From Liolophura sinensis (Eukaryota > Mollusca > Polyplacophora > Chitonida > Chitonidae): DNA of 64,000 nt. The stretch is taken from NCBI RefSeq assembly GCF_032854445.1, contig NC_088301.1, forward strand, positions 22,811,808-22,875,807. Direction: 5' to 3'. The first letter of the stretch is position 1; each line of letters starts with the position of its first letter. Both the position numbers and the translations under genes were made by a program. The notes under the pieces were generated by a model that was not told the DNA's origin, did no database searches, and saw only the letters and a program-made list of their open reading frames with translations. Shown piece after piece: positions 48,750-60,330 of the stretch.

Positions 48750-49420
48750 GATAAACTGATCTCACATGCAAATACACGCACATGTACGTTTTGTCTACGG
48801 CTAAAACACTTACGTGATCTTATATAGGTCGTATTGTACTCATTTAATACAGGTTTATATTCGCAGTGACAAATTTTACGGGCTTTATAATTGTTTTGAT
48901 GATTTAAACATCTAAGGTAAGCTATATTCTGAATTGTACTTCATTTATTCGTAAATTATGCCTGATAATTTATGAATTCATATCGCTAATTAAACAGATT
49001 GATCTCCCATGCATTGGTGCATTCTTATAACACTTATTGTTAGGTCGTATTCTACTGATAACAGTAGTACACTTAATTGCAGTTACTTGCTCAATAAGCT
49101 ATATTATGTTACGTATATGGTGGGATATTTCTGCATATTGTTATAATTAGCTTGCCCATTTACAGGGTACATTATATTAAGACCGATTCTCAAGAAAAAT
49201 CGATTTCGCATGCATACATACATGCCTGTATTGTACCACGTACCAATTATATTTAGACAAATTATTGTAATTAGTTACCACTAATTGATTATTCGTTAGG
49301 CTTGAACTCAGGTTATGCGTTGTGGTGTATTTGCATGTTGCGTAATAGAGATACAGTCATTTAGCCCGCTGACTTGTACAATGCGGTATTGAACACATTT
49401 TACTCAATGGTTAGTATTAC
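48750..49420. repeat. Diverged tandem repeat, period about 200-245 bp
   Basis: Similar blocks recur at about 48750, 48993 and 49190: GAT(C/T)TC(A/C/G)CATGCA with AATA(C/A)-type flanks, TAGGTCGTATT(G/C)TACT, and TAAGCTATATT(C/A)TG. The copies are heavily diverged. Confidence 0.4.
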
Positions 49421-50763
49421 GTTTCTTTAATTGTGCTTTTTACCGCAGTACAAATTTTTGATGTATTTTAGTTTCCATGCGTTCAGGGAGGCTATAGCCT
49501 CACAAAAAGCTGCATGTTGATCGATCTTGATGCTGCTGCCTTGTATAATATCTCGACTGGAATCTGTCAAAGGTAATGCAAAATGTCAGCAGTCAATTGC
49601 TTTTACAAAGGTCAAAACAGCCGTGGGACAAGTGGTTTTAAAGTCTGTTTTCATTTAAGTGACTTTTCCATCGACTTCTGACGGATATCAGTCCGCAGGT
49701 ACCGCTGCACTGTATTATAGGCGGGAGCAACTGGCATTATACATGTATGTACAGAGCAACATTAACAGCTCCATAAGGAACTCTAGTATTGCTTCCTCAT
49801 GCTCTCAGGAGCACAAGAGCCGTTCATAAACAGCTGCAGGCGCCTTGAGAAAGAGCGGACCTGAGCGAAAACACGTGCACACACACAGGCATGCGGGACA
49901 TATACACCGCAGGTAGAAGCGTCAGGCCCTTTTTCTATATACTGATTTTTGCAGTTTTTTCAATGGATGACCATATCACTGCGTCTAAACATGAACTGAA
50001 GTAACTTGCATGAACAGTTAAAATAAAATCCTTATTGAAGTAAACTTCTTGTAACCATTTGTCAGCTTTCCGAGTGTCGTCGCTTCTCCAGTTTTCCCCT
50101 CTATGCTGCACGTCTGTAGGTCTTTTACCTTATCTAACTCATCTATAAAGGTACATATCAATATTTGGAGAAGTCGCGGGGAAATGTATACACCCGACAA
50201 CCGAATAATTACACTAGTTCTAAAAGATTTTAAATTGTTCAAATTATAAAGCAATTAGAAGCATTCCCCTTTACGCTGTTGTCGAACGGAAATGTGCCGG
50301 ATGCAACATTTACTGTCTGCTGACAACTTAATAGCCGCGCAGTCAAGAACAATTTGTCCAGGGAGGAATTTTATATCTGAAGATGATAAAACCTTTTTCT
50401 AGAACACTATTTTCTAGTCTCAGATTTTCTTACGTTTGTCCTTTGATGGTAGTTCGTCAGGTGCACAGGAAAAAAAATTATATACTTTGAATTTGTTTTA
50501 ACAGCGTAGGCCTATATGTACTGTAGTGTTTCTTCCATTTTCATGCTTTCGCTCGTAGTTCAAAGCATCGTCCTAAATTCGTATACCCTCCAAAAGAATA
50601 GGATAAACAATTAGAGACAATTCTCATAAAAAATAAAATAAAATGTAATAAAATAAGATTGTTAACATGTTAAATAAAAGCAACCATCAATCTTGTCAGG
50701 AAAAAAAACCATAATATTTTCATATTCGAGACTCGAATCACACTTCGAAATCCAACCTGTGAA
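49421..50763. other. No recognisable feature
   Basis: Non-coding sequence without a repeat I can name. Confidence 0.4.
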
Positions 50764-51148
50764 ATAATATGAGTGAGTGAGTGCTGAAGGTTTAACGTCA
50801 TGCTCAACAATTTTTCAATCATATGAAGACGAAGGAGTTCTTAGAGTGCATGTGTGTGTAATGAGCCTCATTGTTGCAGAACGGATTTCCACCACTCTTT
50901 TATCTAATGCTGTTTCACTGAGACGACTTACCCAAGGCAAGTAAACCGCCCCACCCGAGCCATTATACTGGCACAAATCATCCAGTCGTTGCACTATCCC
51001 CTTAATTTTGCTGAACGCCGAGAGAAGAAGCTACAACTTCTTCCTTTAAGGGCTTAGGTGTGATCCGACCCAGAATTGAACCTGGATCTACCCCCTCAGA
51101 AGCGGAAGCTGTACCAACTGAGCCATCGAAGCGGGTAAACATAATATG
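50764..51148 (-). mobile_element. SINE with third head type and tail type B, minus strand; 8-bp target-site duplication
   Basis: On the minus strand the head is CCGCTTCGATGGCTCAGTTG (box A-like TGGCTCAGTTGG) with box B-like GGTTCAATTCT. The body follows, and the 3' domain is read on the plus strand as GTTTAACGTCATGCTCAACA then ATTTTTCAATCATATGAAGA, with a (GTGA)n terminal tail. ATAATATG flanks it at 50764-50771 and 51141-51148. It is a long, nearly complete copy. Confidence 0.88.
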
Positions 51149-52162
51149 TTTAGACTTAGTACACATATAGAATTAGATATCTTAATTGTGCTATAATTTC
51201 AGCTGTTGGTATAAATTAGTGCCAGATATAAAAAATAATCCCTTAATTGCTTTTTACATAATTAATTAGTAAAATTTCGAGAACAGAACTTTAAGGTAAA
51301 ACTGTAACAGCTAGTCAGCCAAACCATTCATTTTCAGGCTGGGGAAAAAAAGGTCACAACGAATGATTGACATGTACTGTACGCGTCTTTGACAAACCGT
51401 CATGACAGCTATCTTTGCCATTGGTCATAATCTTAAACATGAGTGACAGCGACGTCAAGCTACCGTCAATAAAAAGTATCACTCCTCAAGTACATCCTCG
51501 GAGTCTTTGCCTCAGTGTACTAACTGTACGACAGCTATATGATTCCGCTTCTGCTGTTGTTGTTGCTCTCCAGACTCAGACCTGGCGAGACGAAGCAGCT
51601 GTTGTGTTTGCCGGTAAAAGACATCAGCATGACTATGGCATTGGAGGTGAGATGTAAATTGTTCATGTCGTGCCGAGACCGAGTGATGGAGCAGGTGACG
51701 TTTTGGTAACGAGCCGTGAAAAACGTTTAACCTGGGCTATGCTGAAAACTGGAACCCTTAACCGTGTATGCAAATTTTGTTTACACCTGCTCTTGAAACT
51801 TGCGGGAATTTTCTTCTTTCATTTTTTTCTTCAGAAATTTTGTAAAAGCAAATTAAGGCTGATTGTGCCAAACCTTTTCACGCTGGACTTAAAGTGGGCT
51901 ATATTTGCTGACAGCGAGCGAGGAATGGCACTCTGATGGCTAATAGCTGTTGGAAGAATAAAGTACCAGTTCCTTTAATATACTGAAATGAAAAACATTG
52001 CCTGCATGAAAGCCCCGTGACATAAAGCTCGTAATTCTCACCGCTTTAACAAACCACGTACTATTTTGTTCTTTCTTGTACCACATAACACATCATCCTC
52101 ATTTCAATAAAGCGTACACAAGCACGGCAGCGCTGTAGTAGAAAGCAATGTAGTTTTCTGCG
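51149..52162. other. No recognisable gene
   Basis: Two open frames (80 and 88 codons, 51415-51936) show no family motif. Confidence 0.35.
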
Positions 52163-52258
52163 ATTTTTGTAGCTCGTCTACATGAGTCTCATGGATTTTT
52201 GTAGCTCGTCTACATGAGTCTCATGGATTTTTGTAGCTCGTCTACATGAGTCTCATGG
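52163..52258. repeat. Three perfect 32-bp tandem repeats
   Basis: Units start at 52163, 52195 and 52227 (ATTTTTGTAGCTCGTCTACA then TGAGTCTCATGG) and are identical, so the expansion is recent or is being homogenised. Confidence 0.95.
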
Positions 52259-52409
52259 ATTTCATTCATCGACATTTAGTCTCCAGATATGGTTTGTTCA
52301 CGATCATTTCTTGTGGCCATTCTTTCGTTTTAAGCAATTTTTCTGTTTGATGATGAACTGGCAAATATATATTTTTGCCTAAAGTTAGGTACAGTTACAG
52401 TTTTTCCGA

Positions 52410-52780
52410 CAACAGAGAAGTTTTCGAGTTGGAACTTTTTTGTCATCAAAGGTAAAAACAGCCCTACTTTGTCATGTGTATGGTAAAAAATATTAGGCAA
52501 CCTTTCTTGACATTAATTTATGGACCACCTGTCTCACCCTTTTCCAGAGGCACAAATGATACGTCTTTCTTTCTTCTCAAGTTCACAAAACATTCAGATT
52601 TTCAGTCTTTTCTATCATTCTTCCAGTCTAAATTACTTTTTATGACACTTTTTAAGACGCCCATTTTATAGTGAATGTGATCAAAAATAGTTGCTTAACA
52701 TTTTTGACAGATCACATGATACTGCTGGACTATTTCTAACTTCAGCGATAAAAGAGTTCGAGTTCGAAAATCTCCTATTG
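52410..52780. mobile_element. MITE family M1, copy B (opposite orientation to copy A)
   Basis: The left end CAACAGAGAAGTTTTCGAG and the reverse complement of the right end CAATAGGAGATTTTCGAAC begin TIRs of about 90 bases. Inner blocks include (C/A)CTTTGTCATGTG and GTATCATGTGATCTGTC. The interior matches copy A reversed (CTTCTCAAGTTCACAAAAC). There is no coding content. Confidence 0.85.
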
Positions 52781-53152
52781 TTTTACATACATGTAGGTCA
52801 TAACATTCTCAAAAGAGACCTGTCAGCGCAAATACTAAGCATTGACCTGCATACATGATAAGAAAGCATTTTTATACGGTATTTATAAAGCAATGGCATT
52901 GTCTTGGCTAAAATATTGACAGATATTTCCATTTCCACTTTTACGTTTTCTAGCCCATGCAAGTCATCTGCTAAGAGGCTACTTTTCGTTATGTATGAAA
53001 GAAATATTTGGATTGCAGATTGTGTCTAGAAAAGGCAGAAATCTTTTTCGATGTACTGATACTTGCTCATTTTCTCGATCTCTACACAAATACAGTTTGG
53101 ACAACCAGTGCCTAAAAGCATGTGCACTTTAGCCAGTGTTTTCTGATGACCT
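52781..53152. other. No recognisable feature
   Basis: AT-rich sequence between the MITE and the next SINE. Confidence 0.35.
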
Positions 53153-53440
53153 CATTTGATGTATATTTTTTTATTTATTTGATTGGTGTTTAACTCAAGA
53201 AAATTTCACTTATACCACGGCGGCCAGCATTATGGACGGCGGCGAGGAAAACGGGCAGTGCCCGGGGGAAAACCCACAACCATCCGCAGGTTGCTGAAAA
53301 ATCTTCCAACGTATAGCCGGAGAGCAAGCCAGCATTAACTGGACTTGAACTCACAGCTACCGCATTGGTGAGAGGCTCCTGGGTCATCACGCTGCGCTAT
53401 CGCGCTAACCAACTGAGCCACGGAGGCCCCCATTTGATGT
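53153..53440 (-). mobile_element. Near full-length SINE (tail type A), 10-bp target-site duplication, minus strand
   Basis: Body 53163-53430. The head on the minus strand is GGGGGCCTCCGTGGCTCAGT with box B-like GTGAGTTCAAGTCC. The tail on the plus strand is ATTTATTTGATTGGTGTTTA. Perfect CATTTGATGT copies lie at 53153-53162 and 53431-53440. It has lost a few bases of the tail domain (GCCGTA). Confidence 0.95.
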
Positions 53441-53489
53441 GTAGGAGTGGATTGAATATATTGAACGAAAGTCTCTAGCTAATGCGTGA

Positions 53490-53790
53490 AAAGACTGTCG
53501 AGCAGACACTTTTTTTGAGTGGTCAATTCTTACGAGTCGAGATTCCGGACTGAATTCTCCCGAAGTGAAGTCTGACGATTCGTCTCAGAGGACAGGGAAT
53601 TTAGAGAGATTAACAGTCGACATTTTTTTTCTGATGAGATTCCGGAAAAGACCGAATTGTCTCGAAGTACACACTGACAAACCCTTATTTGAACAATACG
53701 TGGAAGTACCGAGAACTTAAACACTTTTTCTGCATGTAGACAGTTTTTATCAGACGGGATTCCGGAAAGAACAATGACAAACACCTCAAG
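53490..53790. repeat. Degenerate tandem repeat, period about 115-125 bp
   Basis: Three units share a GTCGA(G/C)-type start, a T-rich run and G(A/G)GATTCCGGA at about 53539, 53637 and 53757. CGAAGT and CTGAC blocks follow in the first two. The 99-codon minus-strand frame here is a by-product. Confidence 0.5.
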
Positions 53791-54479
53791 ACGGCTGATT
53801 TGATGCGCAAGCCCAAATACATTGTACACTGTTGGTCCATTTTATGTGGATTTATACGATGTTCTTTCTTTGAGTAGAGAGAGCCATTAACCTGACATAT
53901 ACTCTGCGGAAGGCTTATTCCCATGGCCCTGAGTAGAAAAATGTCTCCCACAATTGCCTTGTTATGTAATTGTCTGAAGGCTCCAGTTTCTCATCTTTCC
54001 AGAAGCCTTTGATAACGATCGGTTTATTTGCTGCTCCAGTGATCAGGCATTATGGAGGAATGATCGAAATATTCCTAAACTCAGAACAAACATACAAATA
54101 AACTTGTTTATTTTAGCATTCGAGGAAGGATACGAGGGACATATACGCCGGGATGCCATGAAAGTTTTGTAGAAATTACCCAGTGCCTTTGGGATTTGAT
54201 CGTAATATGCAGTGAACTACTTTTTTTCTCGCATTAATACTCAGGAACTTTTCGCTCACGTGCAAGTAAATAACAGCATTCACATTATAATTGGCATGCG
54301 CACACAAACATGGACTTGCGCCTGAATCCTTTCAAGCGACGATCCAATTTTAGATGATATGGCTTGTAAGTCACACCGCAAACATGGTTAAATTATATAT
54401 TTAATAGTTTAAATGCCTCTGTTGAATTTTATATAGGCACCAGTTCTATGACCGGTCACCAGTATTATTAGAATCGCTA
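53791..54479. other. No recognisable feature
   Basis: AT-rich non-coding sequence. Confidence 0.35.
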
Positions 54480-54675
54480 TTATGGAATTGTCATCAGCAT
54501 TGTTATTTTTGTTATTATTTGCAACTGTCATTGTGATTTTTATTATTATTGTTAGAAGTATTATCGCTATTATTAACTATCAACATCTTTGTCATCAACA
54601 TAATTCATTTTCATTAACGTTATCATTATCGTCATTATCAATATTTCCATTACTATTATCCATATTGGTAGTTTA
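54480..54675. repeat. Low-complexity (TTA/TCA)n region
   Basis: Interspersed ATT, TCA and TTA triplets give an open frame (65 codons) of hydrophobic, low-complexity sequence. It is treated as a decayed microsatellite rather than a gene. Confidence 0.6.
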
Positions 54676-55256
54676 TTAGTTATAGTTCATTACATTTAAT
54701 AACTTAATCATCAGTTAAACATCACACGAGCAGTGTCCAGCTTGCTTAAAGCCATTTTCATATTCGGCCTGTTTTTAAGCGTGTCCTATACCCAGTGTGC
54801 TGGATAAGACCTAAGTATACTCCAAGTGGATTGCCCATCCTTCCTTGGCGTAGGATAATACTCCACACCGATTCCATAAAGCGTCGCCGAACTGGAGACA
54901 TTTTTTATGATATTCTGCTCGCAGAACTATTGCCCAAGGGACGCCAATGTCTGGGCCGCAGTAACTATTACGACGAGACAGGGCCCGAACAGTCGTTTAA
55001 CATCGCGTGGTGAAGTCCAACTCGTTTTGGTGCTATCTGTAACATGTCTCCAGAGGATCAGCTAACACAAATATCATTCGATAGCTGGGATCGACAGAAT
55101 ATAGCATTCGCCCTGGGGAAGAAAGTACTGGACTCAGAGAGGCTTACATATAGCATATTACATGTGGAAGTTTCTCAGCTGGGTAGGATACTACTTTGTT
55201 GTACTTAAGGTCTAGGCATACTGGCCATGCATGTAATATCACAATAACATACAGAG
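54676..55256. other. No confident gene
   Basis: A 73-codon plus-strand frame (54795-55013) lies in a slightly GC-richer block but matches nothing I know. Confidence 0.3.
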
Positions 55257-55605
55257 GCCTGTTTCACTAAACGTTACCTGCTCATAACTATGCTGTACTA
55301 TATATTCACTGTGTCACATGTGGCCGGTTTCACTAAACGTTACCGGGATATATCGTTGCATGTGATTTATTTATTTATTTCATTGGTGTTTTACGCCATA
55401 CTAAATATTTCACATATACGATGATGGTCAGCATTACACATTTGTCGGAGGCATAGTCAAGAGGAGCGTCGCATGTGGGCTGTTTCACTAAACGTTACCT
55501 GCACATAACTATGTTGTATTGTGTAATCACCGCGTCGCATGTGTCCTATTTCATTAAACGTTACCTGCACAAACTATGCTGTTCTGTATATTCATTGCAT
55601 TATAT
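55257..55605. repeat. 66-bp tandem array interrupted by a SINE fragment
   Basis: Four units start with CTGTTTCACTAAACGTTACC-type sequence at about 55258, 55326, 55480 and 55545. They continue ATAACTATG(C/T)TGTA and end CATGTGG. The second unit is cut short by inserted SINE tail sequence (55365-55437). Confidence 0.85.
55365..55437 (-). mobile_element. SINE tail fragment inside the 66-bp array, minus strand
   Basis: ATTTATTTATTTATTTCATT then GGTGTTTTACGCCATACTAA, ATATTTCACATATACGATGA and TGGTCAGCATTACA form the 3' domain only. GCATGTG on both sides belongs to the array units. Confidence 0.8.
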
Positions 55606-56320
55606 TGATTTAAAATTCTGTTGCATCAGTACAAGGGTATCATAACGACAGAGGCAAATTATTCCTGTGTTGTATAAGAAACGCCTGAACAAAACCCAGT
55701 ATGTGCTTAAGAGATAAAGGTTGATTTTAGATTTGACGTGTTTAAAATCAGACCAACATAGAATGGGTCTTTCACTGGGATGAAAGACATTTTGCCGTAT
55801 ATGCCTTCAAATGTATTGGATGGACATAGTCGTAGTTAGCTTGCAACATGGTCACCACTGAGTGGAAAGCGATACCCTATGCATCCATTGGCGGTTAATG
55901 ACAAGCTTAGCTCTTAGTATTTCTTAATTAAGCCGCTAAAATGGTGTTTGATCCATTGTCACTTACTTGTGTTGTATTGTCAACAGTTTTCCCACGTAAT
56001 CTCTGGTTTAGACTATAGTCTATAGACTTGAATCATGACTAGACCTCGACAATTAGGCCCATATCATGCTAAGCGCCAGACTATACACGATGTATTATTT
56101 ATGAACAGTTGCCAGGCCGGGTTCTTTTTATGGCAAGGTCATTAATGTAACAGCATGAGTTAATAGTAGGTTTCTACCAAGTGGCATCCATTCGGACTGA
56201 CAGTATAATTGTTATAAATGCAAACCGTAAGGTTCCAGTTTTATTCTGATGGACGGTTCCTGTACACTATATATGTATAACATAGGGAAGTTTAGATACA
56301 AGCCGTAGCCGTGTGGATTA
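55606..56320. other. No recognisable feature
   Basis: AT-rich non-coding sequence. Confidence 0.35.
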
Positions 56321-56545
56321 TTGGTTGATTGACTGATTATTCTATGGCATGTCACTTTATACTTAAGAATTATGTTTTACTTAAACGATGATGGCCAGTT
56401 TCACAGGTGAAGGAAACAGGAGTAATCGCAATACACGTAACTGACAACGGTTCTATGGATAACGTGTAATCACAAATTCTCAGAAAACTTGCAGTAGAAG
56501 CAGGAGATAAAACCCGTTCGAGCCTGGAATTGAACTACAGCTTTA
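56321..56545 (-). mobile_element. Strongly decayed SINE, minus strand
   Basis: ACTTTATACTTAAGAATTAT and ACTTAAACGATGATGGCCAG resemble the type A domain. CTGGAATTGAACTACAGC near 56525 resembles a box B complement. The boundaries are guesses. Confidence 0.4.
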
Positions 56546-56654
56546 ATTAAATACCTTGTTCTTGTGGAAGTGGTTCCTGTTATTTTATGTAATTTGTCCT
56601 ATCTGTGTGTTTTCATAGAAGTGCTTAAGTGGTAAATGAGACCAGTACGGAAAA

Positions 56655-56735
56655 ATATAATAAAAGACTTGCAGGAAAGACAGCAAAATTCAGATTTGCG
56701 ACGACAGTGTGATGGCTGGCAAATGGTCTAATGGT
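56655..56735 (+). repeat. Dispersed repeat family R1, partial copy
   Basis: AAAAGACTTGCAGGAAAGAC and GCGACGACAGTGTGATGGCT then GGCAAATGGTC match the 5' half of the family (58875 and 27735 copies). Confidence 0.45.
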
Positions 56736-56746
56736 CTGAAAAATGT

Positions 56747-56907
56747 GGCTAATTCCGCTCAGTCGGTTAGCGCGCTAGCACAGCGTAATGACCCAGGAGT
56801 CTCTCACCAATGAGGTCGCTGTGAGTTCAAGTCCAGCTCATGCTGGCTTCCCCTCCAGCCGCACGTGGGAAGGTCTTCCAGCAACCTGCGGATGGTCGTG
56901 GGTTTCG
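56747..56907 (+). mobile_element. SINE 5' half (family of tail type A), plus strand
   Basis: The well-preserved head CGCTCAGTCGGTTAGCGCGC, box B-like GTGAGTTCAAGTCC and body CAGCAACCTGCGGATGGTCG break off at GTGGGTTTC. The first about 12 bases differ from other heads. Confidence 0.88.
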
Positions 56908-57218
56908 TTTTGAGAATTGGCCCGGATTGTTCTTACTGGTTGACGGCTGATATGCGAATGTCTGTTTCGACGCATAGACAAATAACCCGTGAAATACAAC
57001 ATCTTGTCAATTTACGTCGTTAGGATTTAATTCCCACGGACTTTTAACTTCCACCGAACGTATTTGTGTAACTTGTTCTTTTGGAACTGTGTCTTGTGAA
57101 CTGAGCCCAAAAATGTTGGTTATAGATTCCAACACAGCATTCAACTCTATATTCGTATCTGCATCTGCATCAGCTGCAGCTGTGCCAGATAAGGTGCAGA
57201 ATAGCCCAAGACTGGTGG

Positions 57219-57468
57219 CAAGACCACATGGCTTGCCATGTGGTCTTGGAAATGCGTCTTATCAACGATGTAAATTGTTCATCGGTTGGAAATGCGTCTT
57301 ACCAACTGATGTAAATTGTTCATCAGTTGGAAATGCGTCTTACCAACTGATGTAAATTGTTCTTTTTTGGACATGCGTCTTGCCATCTCACGTAAATTGT
57401 TTTTTTTTTTAACTGATGTAAATTGTTTTTAAAAAAACCACCACCCCTCAAACCGAGGGGTGGTGGTT
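57219..57468. repeat. Hairpin cluster: 41-bp tandem array between two perfect 14-bp-stem hairpins
   Basis: Hairpin 1 at 57219-57248: arms CAAGACCACATGGC and its complement, 2-base loop. Next come four or five units of about 41 bp (TTGGAAATGCGTCTTACCAA then CTGATGTAAATTGTTCATCAG); one unit holds a perfect 10-bp hairpin (57302-57311 with 57321-57330). Hairpin 2 at 57436-57468: arms AACCACCACCCCTC and its complement around AAACC. Confidence 0.9.
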
Positions 57469-58874
57469 AAAACTGTTGTTTAGTTGAGTTGACTTTGAAA
57501 TCTTTATGCGCTTATTCCATAATTTACGATCACTTTAACAAAAACCTCATGAAATATCATGGGAAAGTAATAACCGCGTCTGCAACGTGAGACTGCTTTG
57601 TTTTATTTTGAATTTTGTTTTTATTTTAAATACTCAGATTAAGGCGCGAAGAACGAGTCAGTGAGTTACCTTAAACAACTGTCATGGTGATAGCAGCACA
57701 GCGAATTTGTTTTCGGAACATTCCCTGCGACTGTAACATCATATCTGAACACTGCCACGCTTTCCAGTGTATTCCCAATCCCAACAGGGGATATGGCAAA
57801 CAGACACTCCTGTGAGGTGAAGTAGTCTAATACAATTTTGCGATTCTGCATGCAAACTGCATTTTATGCTCCAGGAGATTGTGAGGCTGATATTCAATTT
57901 CTAAGAACGTCGTCAAGCGAGAATTCCTCCCCAAACAATACCAGCATTCCATTACCCAAAGGGGTCTAAATCCCAGTCAGAAAATCGAATAAAACCACCA
58001 TGAAAATGTAGACATTGAGCATTATTTACGGTACCATTGTTGTAGATCAGCAGAATATAAAATGATTTACAATATCATTTATGACCAGTTTTGAAATTAG
58101 CTGTTCCAATAGCGTATACCAGCGACCAAGGCCGAATTCACAGTACCTCTATATAGCTTCACGTATGCATGATCACGTATATTATTTTACTTAATTTCTC
58201 TTTAAGCAAAGTAGCGTTAGTGTGCATTAACGGATGGTATATTAATCGTATTGTTATATCAAGAGTTTCTTAAGATAATTTTGCGGGCTGAATAGATATG
58301 GAATTTGTCTGAAAAGGACCTGAGTTTTTTTTCCGATCCGCGTTATTCCTATAAACCAGGCGTCTTCATAATACCACTAATCAACCCTATCCGACGGCCA
58401 TGTACCCAGCGATTACATTTAACACGATGTCCTGGGTAACATGAGTTAGAACAAGTAGGAAACAGGGCCCCCTGAGGCTCTGGAAACCCCTCTCGACAGT
58501 GCAAACCTTCATCACGAACGGTGAGAGCGGATTGCAGGGATTGCAACAGCGTGGAATAAAGCAAACTTTGTATGGTTTTCGTTGTTTTCTATAAATCTTA
58601 AACTTGGCAACACCTGAGCCAGGTCTCTCCTGCCAGCGCAGGTGTCCAGGTTATAATATACGGTTAGTTTCATAATTCACTTGTTATCGCCTGAACATTG
58701 TAGGTGCTGAAACTTTAGTTTACAAAAGCACCTTGTTTACTCTTTAGCGATACCGAGAAGTGGGACAAGGCGAATTACGATGAAAATCGTGATTAGGATG
58801 CATTAGTAAACTTATCTTGAAGTCACACGCGAAAGAACTTTTTGAAGTGGCATGATGTCATTTATACAAAGAAT
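57469..58874. other. No confident gene
   Basis: A slightly GC-richer block at 58360-58560 has a 71-codon minus-strand frame with five cysteines but no signal peptide and no family match. The rest is AT-rich. Confidence 0.3.
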
Positions 58875-59030
58875 TACGAGATAAAAAGACCACAGCATGC
58901 AGAATAAAACCAGAGCAGCGACAACAGTGTCATAGTTAGCAAATGGTCGCATGCATTCAGTATGGCCTCGTGTCAGTTTACCACGGGTTTTATTCTAACT
59001 GTTCATGTCAATGCCTAAGTGATAAATACA
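58875..59030 (+). repeat. Dispersed repeat family R1, copy 3
   Basis: AAAAAGACCACAGCATGCAG, GCGACAACAGTGTCATAGTT then AGCAAATGGTC, GTCAGTTTACCACGGGTTTT, and ATTCTAACTGTTCATGTCAA then TGCCTAAGTG. Confidence 0.6.
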
Positions 59031-60189
59031 TTGGTTTATGTTTGTATAGGTTGTTTGGAAATCTGCTACAATTATTGTCTCATAGTGACCCGTTGTCTCC
59101 TGAGGATTAAGAAGTGAGCGATGCATTTGACACCTGTAGTGTGTGAGTTTGGGGGTGGGTGGGTTAGGGAGATGAATCGGTTTCCTACGGTTTCCTCCAC
59201 TCGTTAACCTTCCCGTTGTCAGACAGGTCAAATGTTGTAGAATAAAGCCTATAGCCTGCAGCAATCAAAGAAATAAATTTATATATTTAACTAACAACTG
59301 GAGAATAATGTCACTGGATCGCTCCCAAGGAAATGATTGGACATTCGAATTTATATAGTGCTCGTCGGTTAACCTAACCTGTGTTATAAGATAACACTTT
59401 TCCGATGCCATCATTCCTCTGTAACAACAACTTTCAACTATCATTTGTGAAAAAGCAACAGGAAAACAGTTTTAAAAAAATTTCAGTTCCACTCTGTCGT
59501 CATATTACTGATGCAAAGCGTGGTAAAAACAAAAACTATATTAAAGGGAAGATTAAAGCAAGTTTCATGTAAGTAGAGAAATAAAAATCACGAAATTAGT
59601 GACACTACATGTTCAGTTTAGTCGTCTTTGAATTCGTATAAGAATACTCTCTTTACCCGGACTGCGTTTAATAAGATTAATGCTAAGAGACTCTAAAGGA
59701 ATATTTCGTTTTTATTTCGTTTCATGCCGATAAAGGCAAATGAGGTATGGTAATACTACCCTTCTGATTTCGTTTCATGTATGATATGTAAACCATACGA
59801 GCAGTATTACATGTCGTTTTATTTCGTTTCATGACCATGAAGACAAATGACGGGTGGGTAATACATGTCTTTTCGGCCAATGGCGACAAAGACACATGAG
59901 ACGTAATGCTCACAAGAAATAAACGTTTTTCATTGGGAGATTCGAGGACGAGCTACACAGACGGTCCAGATAACAGTAGAACGCATCTTTTTCCTCTGTA
60001 ACGTCACAGTGCGTGTGTACTTCATATATGTTTTATGAGCACGCCTACACCGATAATGGTGACGTAATGTAGGAAAGAACAAATGAGCTCAGAGCTTTGG
60101 GCCGTCTTGATACAGGCGGAAGGAGTTTTACGAGTTCCTCATTCCATTCAAGCATGGCGAGAAAGACATAGAAGGCGTAAAGCGGGCGA
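59031..60189. other. No recognisable feature
   Basis: AT-rich. TTTATTTCGTTTCATG-type words recur at 59711, 59768 and 59818, a weak tandem signal. Confidence 0.35.
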
Positions 60190-60330
60190 TATAAAACACT
60201 TACTACACTGAATGCGAAAAAAGAAGAGCGACGACCGAGTGGTAGTTGACAAACGGCCTCTGTCAATATACCTCAGTTTGGGCTTTATTCTAACTGTTCA
60301 TATAACATGCTTACACAGTAGTAAAATAAT
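60190..60330 (+). repeat. Dispersed repeat family R1, copy 4
   Basis: GAGCGACGACCGAGTGGTAG then TTGACAAACGGCC, TATACCTCAGTTTGGGCTTT and ATTCTAACTGTTCATATAAC then ATGCTTACACAGTA. Confidence 0.6.

Noticed and set aside
54482-54679. 65-codon hydrophobic frame as a membrane protein
   Set aside because: Low-complexity ATT/TTA/TCA sequence, best explained as a decayed microsatellite.
57436-57468. Bacterial-type intrinsic terminator
   Set aside because: Perfect GC-rich stem, but the T-run precedes rather than follows it, and the surroundings are eukaryotic non-coding DNA.
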